Below, in pieces: positions 1-4,677 of a stretch of 5,361 nt of DNA; the stretch's first letter is position 1; each line of letters starts with the position of its first letter. Source of the DNA: JBEKYH01 sp049511115 (lineage in GTDB: Bacteria > Planctomycetota > Phycisphaerae > Tepidisphaerales > Tepidisphaeraceae); contig JBEKYH010000536.1 of the NCBI GenBank assembly GCA_049511115.1, forward strand, positions 1-5,361, in the 5' to 3' direction. The translations under genes were made by a program, and so were the position numbers. The notes under the pieces were generated by a model that searched no databases, was not told the DNA's origin, and saw only the letters and a list, made by a program, of their open reading frames with translations.

Positions 1-405
1 GAATTTGCAAACGTCGTCTTTGAGCTGGGAATAGGTGACGGTGCGGAGGCGGCCGCCCTTGCCGGGGGAGGTTTCGGGTTCGCCTTCCCAGATGATGGCG
101 GGTTTATTCCCGCGGCCGGCGGTGACTTGGCGGTCGAGGCAGTTATAGGCCACGTTGGTCTTGCCGCCGACGAACCATTTCGCGAAGGGGAGGTTCCAAT
201 CCAGGGTCTTGGACCAGGGGGAAAACCAATGCAATTCCCGCGCGACATCGGACCAGAAGGCTTCTGGTTCCTCGATGCTGCGCTGGTAGAGGCGGTCATA
301 GTCGGCCCGCGATTTGATGTGGGCCGCGGCGCTGAAGGCGGGGTCGGGGGGAAAAAGGCGGTTTTCCTGGAGGGAGGAGACGATATTCGGCTGGGATTCG
401 TCCAT
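1..405 (-). CDS. acs: Acetyl-CoA synthetase (acetate-CoA ligase), N-terminal part, cut by window edge
   Basis: The first 135 codons of an acyl-CoA synthetase are readable from the ATG at 405 leftwards to base 1 with no stop. The protein begins MDESQPNIVSSLQENRLFPP and contains the ACAS_N-type stretch typical of acetyl-CoA synthetases: YDRLYQRSIEEPEAFWSDVA at residues 36-55, then DWNLPFAKWFVGGKTNVAYN at 69-88, then CLDRQV. The family activates acetate with ATP and CoA through acetyl-AMP, in the cytoplasm. Full-length members are about 630-660 residues, so only about a fifth is present; the AMP-binding motifs and catalytic Lys lie outside the window. The family is clear. Acetate as substrate is inferred from N-terminal similarity; a propionyl-CoA ligase is the main alternative. 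No Shine-Dalgarno is seen. A -10-like box ends 6 bases before the ATG (see promoter entry), so the mRNA may be leaderless. Confidence 0.9.
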   Translation of the reverse strand, partial: MDESQPNIVSSLQENRLFPPDPAFSAAAHIKSRADYDRLYQRSIEEPEAFWSDVARELHWFSPWSKTLDWNLPFAKWFVGGKTNVAYNCLDRQVTAGRGNKPAIIWEGEPETSPGKGGRLRTVTYSQLKDDVCKF

Positions 406-411
406 GACGCG

Positions 412-439
412 ATATTAACATTGCATTTGCAGGACGCAA
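412..439 (-). promoter_or_regulatory. Possible sigma-70-like promoter for the acetyl-CoA synthetase gene
   Basis: On the minus strand TTGCGT (434-439) and TAATAT (412-417) are separated by 16 bases. The -10-like box ends 6 bases before the ATG at 405, which would put transcription start at or next to the start codon. This agrees with the lack of a ribosome binding site. It was read by eye against the E. coli-type consensus; promoter rules in this lineage may differ. Confidence 0.35.
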
Positions 440-498
440 AACGAAACTGGAGGGGAGATTGGCGGAATTAGCGTTTTCGGTGTGCGGGAAGAGGAATG

Positions 499-540
499 AA
501 CGCTGAGGCGCGGAGGCGCAGAGGAAGAGAAGACGGAGGA
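499..540 (+). repeat. Purine-rich GAGGCGC/GGAGGCGCAGAGG-type dispersed repeat
   Basis: The stretch consists of imperfect 8-9 base units (GAGGCGC, GGAGGCGC, AGAGGAAGAGA, GACGGAGGA) on a purine-rich strand. It resembles the short (A/G)CGCAGAGGCGCAGAGG-like extragenic repeats found between genes in several GC-rich bacterial phyla. That resemblance is from memory and only one copy is in this window. It abuts the zinc-ribbon gene, and its GGAG-rich end supplies the likely ribosome binding site. Confidence 0.4.
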
Positions 541-554
541 CGGAGTTTTGAGCT

Positions 555-821
555 ATGGCGTGGCAGGATTCCGGCGACGATTCGAGTTTGGATGACCGGG
601 AGCTTCCGGATCCTTCGGATATGGATCAGGGGGGCGAGGATGATGCGCCGGATGGGGCGGAGCCTTGTCCGAATTGTGGGCGGTATATTTATGAGGATTC
701 GGCGTTTTGCCCGCATTGCGGGTATACGCCGGGGGCGAGTTTTTGGAATCGCAAGCCGGTTTGGATTGTGTTTGGGGTGATTGTTTGTTTGGCGATTATG
801 GCGTGGTTTTGGATTCTTTGA
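555..821 (+). CDS. Small zinc-ribbon protein with C-terminal membrane anchor
   Basis: This 88-residue protein has three parts. Residues 1-37 are a very acidic, probably disordered region rich in Asp, Ser and Gly. Residues 38-55 form a compact zinc ribbon with two CxxC pairs: CPNC (Cys38, Cys41) and CPHC (Cys52, Cys55), the second followed by Gly-Tyr-Thr-Pro. Residues 68-87 are a single hydrophobic helix rich in Trp, Val and Ile that ends the protein. This suggests a tail-anchored protein with its zinc ribbon in the cytoplasm. The function is unknown; similar ribbon-plus-helix proteins are common hypothetical proteins in planctomycetes. The ATG at 555 is supported by GGAG at 542-545, 9 bases upstream. 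Overlapping frames are shadows: this frame alone contains the cysteine motif and helix. The ribbon is certain as a motif; zinc binding is inferred. Confidence 0.8.
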   Translation: MAWQDSGDDSSLDDRELPDPSDMDQGGEDDAPDGAEPCPNCGRYIYEDSAFCPHCGYTPGASFWNRKPVWIVFGVIVCLAIMAWFWIL

Positions 822-838
822 TGGCCTGGCGTTGAGAT

Positions 839-1168
839 TTATGGAGGCGGAGCCTGAGACTTGAGGAACTCGGCCGGTTGCTTTGCCGTCATGATAGAGA
901 GTTCCGGAGCCAATTGCTTTAGCAATTGGCCGGCTTGGCTTGTTGCGGCGCCGAGGTTGAGAATCCGTGTTTCCCATGTCACGAGATATCGGGCTTTGGC
1001 GTGGAGAGCCAAGTTGAAGAGGTGGTCGTCATCGGGGTGCTGGGGCCAGGTGTATGCCTGCGGCACATCGTTGAACATCGTCGCCAAAACACTCGGTTTA
1101 TGCAGGAAATGAGTGACGCGCGCGACGGGTGTGACGCTCAATTGTGGCGAAAGGCGAAGAACCCTCAC
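839..1168 (-). pseudogene. PIN-domain (COG1569-like toxin/ribonuclease family) protein, C-terminal half only
   Basis: The 109-residue frame carries the second half of a PIN domain: a helix around SVTPVARVTHFL (residues 11-22), then NDVPQAYTWP, the acidic core HPDDDHLFNLAL (44-55), the strand ARYLVTWE (59-66), and a final LSIMTAKQPAEFLKSQ, typical of the end of COG1569-type 'putative toxin PIN family' proteins. The first half, with its VxDTN-type strand and about 55 residues, is missing. The only available start, GTG at 1168, lies inside a dispersed repeat, and the first four codons are repeat sequence. Homology starts right at the repeat edge, so the gene appears 5'-truncated there. Without the first catalytic Asp it should not be an active nuclease. 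No antitoxin gene is adjacent. WET in place of the more common xD after LVT occurs in some subfamilies, so it is not proof of decay by itself. Confidence 0.65.
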
Positions 1169-1207
1169 CCCAACCCTCTCTCCCTGAGTACATGGAGAGG
1201 GGTAAAG
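1156..1207 (+). repeat. Hairpin-forming dispersed repeat, copy 1
   Basis: A 52-base element starts GAAGAACCCTCACCCC and ends GGAGAGGGGTAAAG. It is about 90% identical to 3916-3964 in the same orientation. Arms 1175-1183 and 1194-1202 pair over 9 positions (one G-T wobble) around a 10-base loop, CTGAGTACAT. It has the look of the widespread CCCTCACCCCAACCCTCTCCC...GGGAGAGGG extragenic repeats that translate as 'PHPNPL'. It adjoins the broken end of the PIN remnant. Confidence 0.8.
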
Positions 1208-1293
1208 TTTTTGGTTCGACTTACTCTGCCATTGAATTGAGCGGGGTTTTCAGGCTTGCCAGGGCCGATTTTATCGGCCTAATCGCTGGTTAA
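1208..1293. other. Non-coding strip between two gene remnants
   Basis: No gene is visible on either strand. Minus-strand translation in the frames readable by eye shows no PIN N-terminus, and plus-strand reading shows no PPK2 nucleotide-binding region. The strip contains a small perfect hairpin (listed separately) and a TAA at 1291 that closes the frame upstream of the PPK2 remnant. It is where the 5' halves of both remnants would be expected, so it probably includes a deletion or insertion junction. Confidence 0.5.
1263..1279. other. Perfect 7-bp inverted repeat (hairpin)
   Basis: GGCCGAT (1263-1269) and ATCGGCC (1273-1279) are exact complements around a TTT loop. No T-run follows on either strand, so this is not a standard rho-independent terminator. 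It could be a remnant terminator or operator, or chance. Confidence 0.4.
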
Positions 1294-1584
1294 GTGCGCC
1301 ACCTCACTTTCCGATCTGATGCAAAATGGCGCGGCAAAAGGCCCGCACTCCAAGCAAAAGGCATCTCCCATGAGTATAAAGAGACGGTCTTCAGCCGCAC
1401 GCATACGAGCTATAGCCCGTGGATTATCGTGAAGGCCAACGACAAAAAGGCGGCGCGACTGGAGAGCATCCGGTATGTGCTGTCGCTGATTGATTATGAG
1501 GGGAAGGATGCGACGCGGGTGTCGCTGTATCCCGACCCGAATATTGTGACGCGGTTCCACCGGGGGGCGGTTAAGATTGATTAG
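1294..1584 (+). pseudogene. Polyphosphate kinase 2 (PPK2) family, C-terminal remnant
   Basis: From about residue 26 (base 1369) the 96-residue frame matches the end of PPK2 proteins: HEYKETVFSRTHTSYSPW, IVKANDKKAARLESIRYVL (residues 45-63), a DYEGKD segment, then PDPNIV. The family transfers phosphate between polyphosphate and nucleotides. Its Walker A (GxxxxGK) and Walker B Asp regions sit in the first two thirds of a roughly 250-300 residue protein. All of that is absent here, so the piece cannot carry the reaction. Residues 1-25, from the GTG at 1294 just after an in-frame TAA, do not look like PPK2 and are probably unrelated sequence read through. The stop at 1582-1584 is three bases from the stop of the convergent thioredoxin gene. 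The 3' boundary looks original; the 5' part is lost. Confidence 0.65.
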
Positions 1585-1587
1585 GCT

Positions 1588-2319
1588 TCACTTCGTCGAA
1601 TCAAGCAGTTTACTTATATCCGCCGAGGCTGCGGTGAAATTGCGGGCGTCCTGGAATTCGCCGACGACTTTGCCCTGGCGGTCGATGAGGATGGTGGTCG
1701 GATAGCCGAGGATGCCGTATTGGGCGGCGGTCTTGCCTAAATAGCCGTCGGGGGTTCGCTTGCCGACGGAGAGGGCGGTGGGGAAGGGGACATCTCGGCC
1801 GCCCCAGAGGGATTGTTTGAACATCGCGATTTTCGCGTCGAGCACGGCGGCGGTGGGGACGTCGCCTTCGAGATCGACGTGGACGCTGATGATGGTCAGG
1901 CCTTTGCCGGCGAATTTCTTCTGCAAGTCCATCAGGATGGGCATGTCATGGACGCAGGGGCCGCACCAATATCCCCAGAAATCGATCAGGACATATTGGC
2001 CGCGGAGATCGGCGAGTTTGACGCTTTGGCCTTTCCAACCGACGACGCCTTCAAGCTCGGGGGCGGGCTGGCCCTGGAGCAGGAGGAGGCGCGAGGCGTC
2101 GAGCGCGATCGGCGGGACTTCATATTGCGCCTGGCCCGCGGGGACGGTGACCTGGACCGTTTTGCTGTGCAGGAGTTGGCCGTAGGCGTAGAGAGAGTAG
2201 GTTCCCGGCGATACGGGGAATTCAAATTCGCCGGAAGTTGAATCGCACTGCGCGACGCGATCGCCGTCCTTATAGAGATAGACGTTGGTCCAGCCGATCG
2301 GTTTGCCCAACAGCTTCAA
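1588..2319 (-). CDS. TlpA/ResA-type thioredoxin, C-terminal part of a frameshifted secreted multi-domain protein
   Basis: This frame holds a carboxypeptidase-regulatory-like beta domain (residues 1-75: KPIGWTNVYLYKDGD, then GEFEFPVSPGTYSLYAYG) and a full redoxin domain (about 85-240). The redox site is FWGYWCGPC with Cys119 and Cys122. The cis-proline loop is YGILGYPTTILIDRQGK with Pro207. These proteins act outside the cytoplasmic membrane as thiol-disulfide reductases. The TTG at 2319 is only the first possible start in the open frame. There is no ribosome binding site, and meaningful sequence continues upstream in the same frame to about 2441 (RDTDRNLIGFTASSPASLQK, then a QPEILLKGKITCDEL stretch). 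The true start is therefore almost certainly that of the frame at 2421-3050, with one base lost at the junction. By itself this part would lack a signal peptide and would stay in the cytoplasm, if made at all. Confidence 0.85.
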   Translation of the reverse strand: MKLLGKPIGWTNVYLYKDGDRVAQCDSTSGEFEFPVSPGTYSLYAYGQLLHSKTVQVTVPAGQAQYEVPPIALDASRLLLLQGQPAPELEGVVGWKGQSVKLADLRGQYVLIDFWGYWCGPCVHDMPILMDLQKKFAGKGLTIISVHVDLEGDVPTAAVLDAKIAMFKQSLWGGRDVPFPTALSVGKRTPDGYLGKTAAQYGILGYPTTILIDRQGKVVGEFQDARNFTAASADISKLLDSTK

Positions 2320-2420
2320 CTCGTCGCAGGTGATTTTGCCCTTAAGAAGAATTTCCGGCTGAAGCTGGATGGCGGCCTTTCCCTTTTGCAGCGACGCGGG
2401 CGAAGAGGCGGTGAAGCCGA

Positions 2421-3050
2421 TCAGGTTGCGATCGGTGTCGCGATGAACTGATAAATGCGGGCATGGGGAGCGGGTTTGCCGTCGGGATCGGTGACGGTCA
2501 GCATCACGGTCTTTGGATAGTCGGTGAAATCCGGGTTGGCGCGGCGGAAGATCGCCAATTCGCGGTCGGCCGGGATGGCGTTAAATTCCGTAGGCCGCTG
2601 TGGGTCAGCGCCCATTTGCAGGCAGAGAGTGAGGAGGTCGCCGTCAATCTTGAAAATGCCGGGACAGACAGAGGCGGGATAGGTGACTGGGTCGCCGTTG
2701 GGCGTAAGGTCGATCTCGTCGGATTTCACGTCGATGGCAAGGGGATTGGCAGCCGGATCAATGGTGAAAGTTCCGGTCACGTCCTTGGCCAATCCCGAGT
2801 ATTGGGACAGCGTAAAGGAATGGCCGCTGATGGTGAGCTTGGAGTGGCGGAGATCGTCCAGGCGGCTGGAACTGCGTATGTCGGCTGATTCGGGGAGCCA
2901 GACGCCGGCGAGAGCCTGGGCGGGGGAGGCGTCGGCGCCGGGAGACGAGTTCACCGGATTTGGCGCGGCGGCGCAGGGGCGCGCGAGGAGCGCGGCGATG
3001 GCGATGAGGAGGGAGAGATGAAACGCGGTCTGTCCGAGGCGAATCCGCAT
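2421..3050 (-). CDS. Signal peptide plus TIGR03067-like domain, N-terminal part of the frameshifted thioredoxin fusion
   Basis: The frame encodes 209 residues. Residues 1-29 are a signal peptide: MRIRLGQ, a hydrophobic LSLLIAIAALLA core, then RPCAAA. Residues 47-170 resemble the planctomycete TIGR03067 domain: LAGVWLPES, KLTISGHSFTLSQ, GTFTIDPAANPLAIDV, then YPASVCPGIFKIDGDLLTLC and PQRPTEFNAIP. Residues 183-203 begin a carboxypeptidase-regulatory-like domain (MLTVTDPDGKPAPHARIYQF). After that the frame reads six unrelated residues to TGA at 2421, while the sense continues in the -1 frame. The ATG at 3050 is preferred over the upstream in-frame ATG at 3101. It is preceded by GGAG 8 bases upstream and starts the signal peptide cleanly; the longer start adds 17 residues before it. 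The gene lies 66 bases after the membrane-protein gene on the same strand and may share its transcript. Confidence 0.8.
   Translation of the reverse strand: MRIRLGQTAFHLSLLIAIAALLARPCAAAPNPVNSSPGADASPAQALAGVWLPESADIRSSSRLDDLRHSKLTISGHSFTLSQYSGLAKDVTGTFTIDPAANPLAIDVKSDEIDLTPNGDPVTYPASVCPGIFKIDGDLLTLCLQMGADPQRPTEFNAIPADRELAIFRRANPDFTDYPKTVMLTVTDPDGKPAPHARIYQFIATPIAT
2424..2447 (-). other. Frameshift junction joining the two halves of the thioredoxin fusion gene
   Basis: Upstream of about 2442 the protein sense lies in the frame ending TAT CAG TTC ATC. Downstream it lies in the frame CGC GAC ACC GAT CGC AAC CTG ATC. The second is the -1 frame. Adding one base after 2442 (for example ATC CGC GAC for ATC GCG AC) restores a continuous YQFI-R-DTDRNLIGF reading and a 487-residue protein. 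No slippery heptamer of the X XXY YYZ type is seen in the zero frame near here. Confidence 0.75.
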
Positions 3051-3098
3051 GGATAGTTCTCCAATTGGTATATATGTCCTGTGAAGAGCGATTTCGGA

Positions 3099-3113
3099 CA
3101 TCGGGTTCCGATG
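3099..3113. other. Small inverted repeat after the membrane-protein gene
   Basis: CATCGG (3099-3104) and CCGATG (3108-3113) are perfect complements around GTT. TTC (3093-3095) and GAA (3114-3116) extend the stem past a 3-base bulge. It sits directly after the TAA (3117-3119) of the minus-strand membrane-protein gene. There is no T-run, so it is at most a weak or partial terminator or an RNA-stability element between two possibly co-transcribed genes. Confidence 0.35.
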
Positions 3114-3116
3114 GAA

Positions 3117-3797
3117 TTATGGGTTATACCCGCCGCCGCCTTGCATCTGCATCAGGAGAAAGACAAGGGACAAGAGCAGAATAAGCGGCGCCCACAGCAA
3201 GGCCAGCGAAAATCCGAACGACCCGAGCGCCGTGCCCTCCCAACGTGGCTTAGATAGAAATAGCAGGACTAACGCGGCGAGCGACCATTCGGGAAGGAGA
3301 AATAAGCCCGGCGGGCTCATCAGAAAAGTTGTAACGATGCAAAGCGGAAAACCGGAAAGTCCGATGCCGAAAGCAGCCAGCGGCCACCAGGAATTCCGTC
3401 CGCCATCAATTACGAGCGCGTCTGCGGCCGGTTGAGCCGGTGGGATTATTGGCGCAGGCCGGGATATCCTTCGCTTCCACGCCAGCGGTGCGATTGCGCA
3501 TAGAAAGCCAAAGGGGAAGATCGGGATTGGGAATTCATGGTAGTGCCCTATCGAAAGATCGGGGTCCTCGAATAGAAACTGTCTCGTCAGGTGTTTCGGA
3601 TATGCGGTTGGATAGCCCCAATTTCCGTTGATGTCGCAGCCGAAATAGCCTTCATCCACATATAAGCGATAGCGCGTCGTGCCCCACAGCCAGGCGACAT
3701 CGCCGTGGCCATCGGCGATGCAGGCTCCGGCAATCAGTGTCACCGCGGACACGAGCAGTGATACAACAGAGAGTACGATCAGCGCGCGGCGGGACAT
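3117..3797 (-). CDS. Multi-pass membrane protein of unknown function
   Basis: From the ATG at 3797 the protein is 226 residues. Helix 1 is about 5-27 (ALIVLSVVSLLVSAVTLIAG). A loop at 28-87 with many aromatic residues follows (YRLYVDEGYFGCDINGNWGY, then HYHEFPIPIF). Helix 2 is about 88-107 and ends in WKRR. A Pro-rich cytoplasmic linker spans 111-135. Helices 3-5 lie near 139-160, 165-183 and 190-215, and the tail is Gly-rich. The general plan, an N-terminal helix, a short extracytoplasmic domain and then a helix with a basic end, recurs in planctomycete hypothetical proteins, but I recognise no named family. The frame is open up to 3914, but those 39 extra residues are polar and Arg-rich and come from intergenic sequence. 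The ATG at 3797 begins the first helix and has TATAAT just upstream. It may be co-transcribed with the thioredoxin fusion gene 66 bases downstream. Confidence 0.7.
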   Translation of the reverse strand: MSRRALIVLSVVSLLVSAVTLIAGACIADGHGDVAWLWGTTRYRLYVDEGYFGCDINGNWGYPTAYPKHLTRQFLFEDPDLSIGHYHEFPIPIFPFGFLCAIAPLAWKRRISRPAPIIPPAQPAADALVIDGGRNSWWPLAAFGIGLSGFPLCIVTTFLMSPPGLFLLPEWSLAALVLLFLSKPRWEGTALGSFGFSLALLWAPLILLLSLVFLLMQMQGGGGYNP

Positions 3798-3804
3798 TTT
3801 CAAT

Positions 3805-3810
3805 ATTATA
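3805..3810 (-). promoter_or_regulatory. TATAAT -10 box just upstream of the membrane-protein start codon
   Basis: The minus strand reads TATAAT at 3810-3805, then ATTGAAA, then the ATG at 3797. A perfect -10 consensus 7 bases before the ATG would start transcription at or beside the start codon. The -35 position (about 3828-3833) is only GCGACG, so the promoter is uncertain. No Shine-Dalgarno is seen. Confidence 0.4.
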
Positions 3811-3885
3811 CCGCGACAGCGCCTTCTCGTCGCACCGGTGGGAGACTGTAGAATTGATTTGGGATCAACGTCTTGCAGGTTTAAC

Positions 3886-3913
3886 GGGTGTAACGCTCTG
3901 AGTTGGTAGAGCA
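3886..3913 (+). other. tRNA D-arm-like fragment (possible tRNA 5' remnant)
   Basis: GCTC (3895-3898) pairs with GAGC (3909-3912) around TGAGTTGGTA, closely matching the standard tRNA D-arm GCTC-AGTTGGTA-GAGC but with two extra loop bases. It is preceded by AC and a possible 5' acceptor strand GGGTGTA (3886-3892). No anticodon stem, T-arm or 3' acceptor follows; sequence runs directly into the dispersed repeat. It is therefore not a functional tRNA. It could be a 5' tRNA scrap left by recombination, or chance. Confidence 0.25.
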
Positions 3914-3915
3914 AA

Positions 3916-3964
3916 GAAGAACCCTCACCCCGACCCTCTCCCTGAATACATGGAGAGGGGAAAG
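3916..3964 (+). repeat. Hairpin-forming dispersed repeat, copy 2
   Basis: A 49-base element, GAAGAACCCTCACCCC through GGAGAGGGGAAAG, matches copy 1 at 1156-1207 in the same orientation. Differences are two substitutions, two bases fewer in the 5' arm and one fewer after the 3' arm. CCCTCTCC (3934-3941) and GGAGAGGG (3952-3959) pair perfectly around a 10-base loop. It lies upstream of the CDP-alcohol phosphatidyltransferase gene and 5' of the divergent membrane-protein gene. Confidence 0.8.
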
Positions 3965-4011
3965 AGGCAGCAAGGCGAGGGGCTGTCCTGTGGTCCGATT
4001 TACGGGATGGA

Positions 4012-4677
4012 ATGATAATGCCGCCAGATACCTACCAGGCCGGCGACCGGCGCCCGATCGCGGCGCGGCGGTGGGGGGTTATGAATTGGCTGACGAGTCT
4101 GCTCGTCGGGGCGGGTGTTAGTGCGAATGGCATATCCATCGCGGGAATGGTTTGCGGGTTGCTCGCGGGGATTTGTTTGTGGCAGACCGACTCGGCTACG
4201 TCTCTGGTCGTGCGATTCCTATGGCTTATCGCGAGCGGGCTGATATTGCTGCGGCTGTTGGCCAATTTGCTCGACGGGATGGTGGCCATCGCGTCGGGGA
4301 CGGCTTCTCCGCTGGGGGAGATATTTAATGAGGGGCCGGATCGGGTGTCGGATGCGGCGGTGCTGGTGGGGTTGGGTTACGCGGCCGGCGGAGTGGCGTG
4401 GCTGGGGTGGCTGGCGGCGTTGCTGGCGGTGTTTACGGCGTATGTGCGGCTGCTGGGGAAGTCGGCCGGGGCGCCGTCGGAATTTGGCGGGCCGATGGCC
4501 AAACAACAGCGCATGTTTAGTGTCACTATAATTAGCGTTGTCTCCGCCGCCGCGCCGCAGTGGGCGCGGGCACAGAAGTTGCCGGCGATTGTGCTGGGGG
4601 TCATTTGCGCGGGGTGCGCGGTGACGATTTGGCGCAGGCTGGGGCGCATCGCGGGGAATTTGCGGAGCAAGACATGA
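4012..4677 (+). CDS. CDP-alcohol phosphatidyltransferase family protein (YnbA-like)
   Basis: This 221-residue integral membrane enzyme belongs to the family that transfers a phosphatidyl group from a CDP-lipid to an alcohol acceptor in the cytoplasmic membrane. The family signature is present in modified form at residues 85-110: NLLDG, then A92-I93, eight residues, GEIFN (102-106) and D110, followed by RVSD. Against the usual DxxDGxxAR...GxxxDxxxD, the first and third Asp are Asn (85, 106) and the Arg is Ile93. As I recall, E. coli YnbA and its relatives carry the same two Asn, so this looks like a subfamily trait. Hydrophobic helices surround the motif (about 41-57, 65-84, 112-147, 170-182, 190-206). 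The N-terminal PPDTYQAGDRRPIAARRW stretch looks conserved-type and supports a start at 4012 or 4018 (ATG ATA ATG); only a weak GGGA lies upstream. The stop overlaps the next start. The acceptor alcohol is not predictable from sequence. Confidence 0.85.
   Translation: MIMPPDTYQAGDRRPIAARRWGVMNWLTSLLVGAGVSANGISIAGMVCGLLAGICLWQTDSATSLVVRFLWLIASGLILLRLLANLLDGMVAIASGTASPLGEIFNEGPDRVSDAAVLVGLGYAAGGVAWLGWLAALLAVFTAYVRLLGKSAGAPSEFGGPMAKQQRMFSVTIISVVSAAAPQWARAQKLPAIVLGVICAGCAVTIWRRLGRIAGNLRSKT

Noticed and set aside
127..471. Plus-strand 114-codon open frame
   Set aside because: It is antisense to the acetyl-CoA synthetase start, which has clear family sequence; the plus-strand protein has no recognisable motif.
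468..977. Minus-strand 169-codon open frame
   Set aside because: It is opposite the zinc-ribbon gene and rich in Arg, Pro and Ile, typical of an antisense reading of GC-rich DNA; it also overlaps the PIN remnant.
1263..1279. Rho-independent terminator
   Set aside because: The stem is perfect, but no T-run follows on either strand.
1294..1584. Functional small protein from the PPK2 remnant
   Set aside because: The nucleotide-binding Walker motifs are absent and the first 25 residues are unlike the family; a remnant is the better reading.
1760..2241. Two plus-strand open frames of about 140 codons
   Set aside because: Both are antisense to the thioredoxin domain, whose WCGPC and cis-proline loop are unmistakable.
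2421..2460. Programmed -1 frameshifting at the thioredoxin fusion break
   Set aside because: The direction fits, but no slippery heptamer in the correct frame or clear downstream pseudoknot was found by eye; a base loss or sequencing error is simpler.
2463..3021. Plus-strand open frames of 141 and 112 codons
   Set aside because: They are antisense to the signal-peptide/TIGR03067-like region and have no recognisable content.
3051..3101. Start of the thioredoxin fusion at the ATG at 3101
   Set aside because: It would put 17 polar residues before the signal peptide and has no good ribosome binding site; the ATG at 3050 has GGAG 8 bases upstream.
3798..3914. N-terminal extension of the membrane protein to 3914
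   Set aside because: The extra 39 residues are polar, include sequence from the tRNA-like scrap and intergenic region, and precede a natural start right before the first helix.
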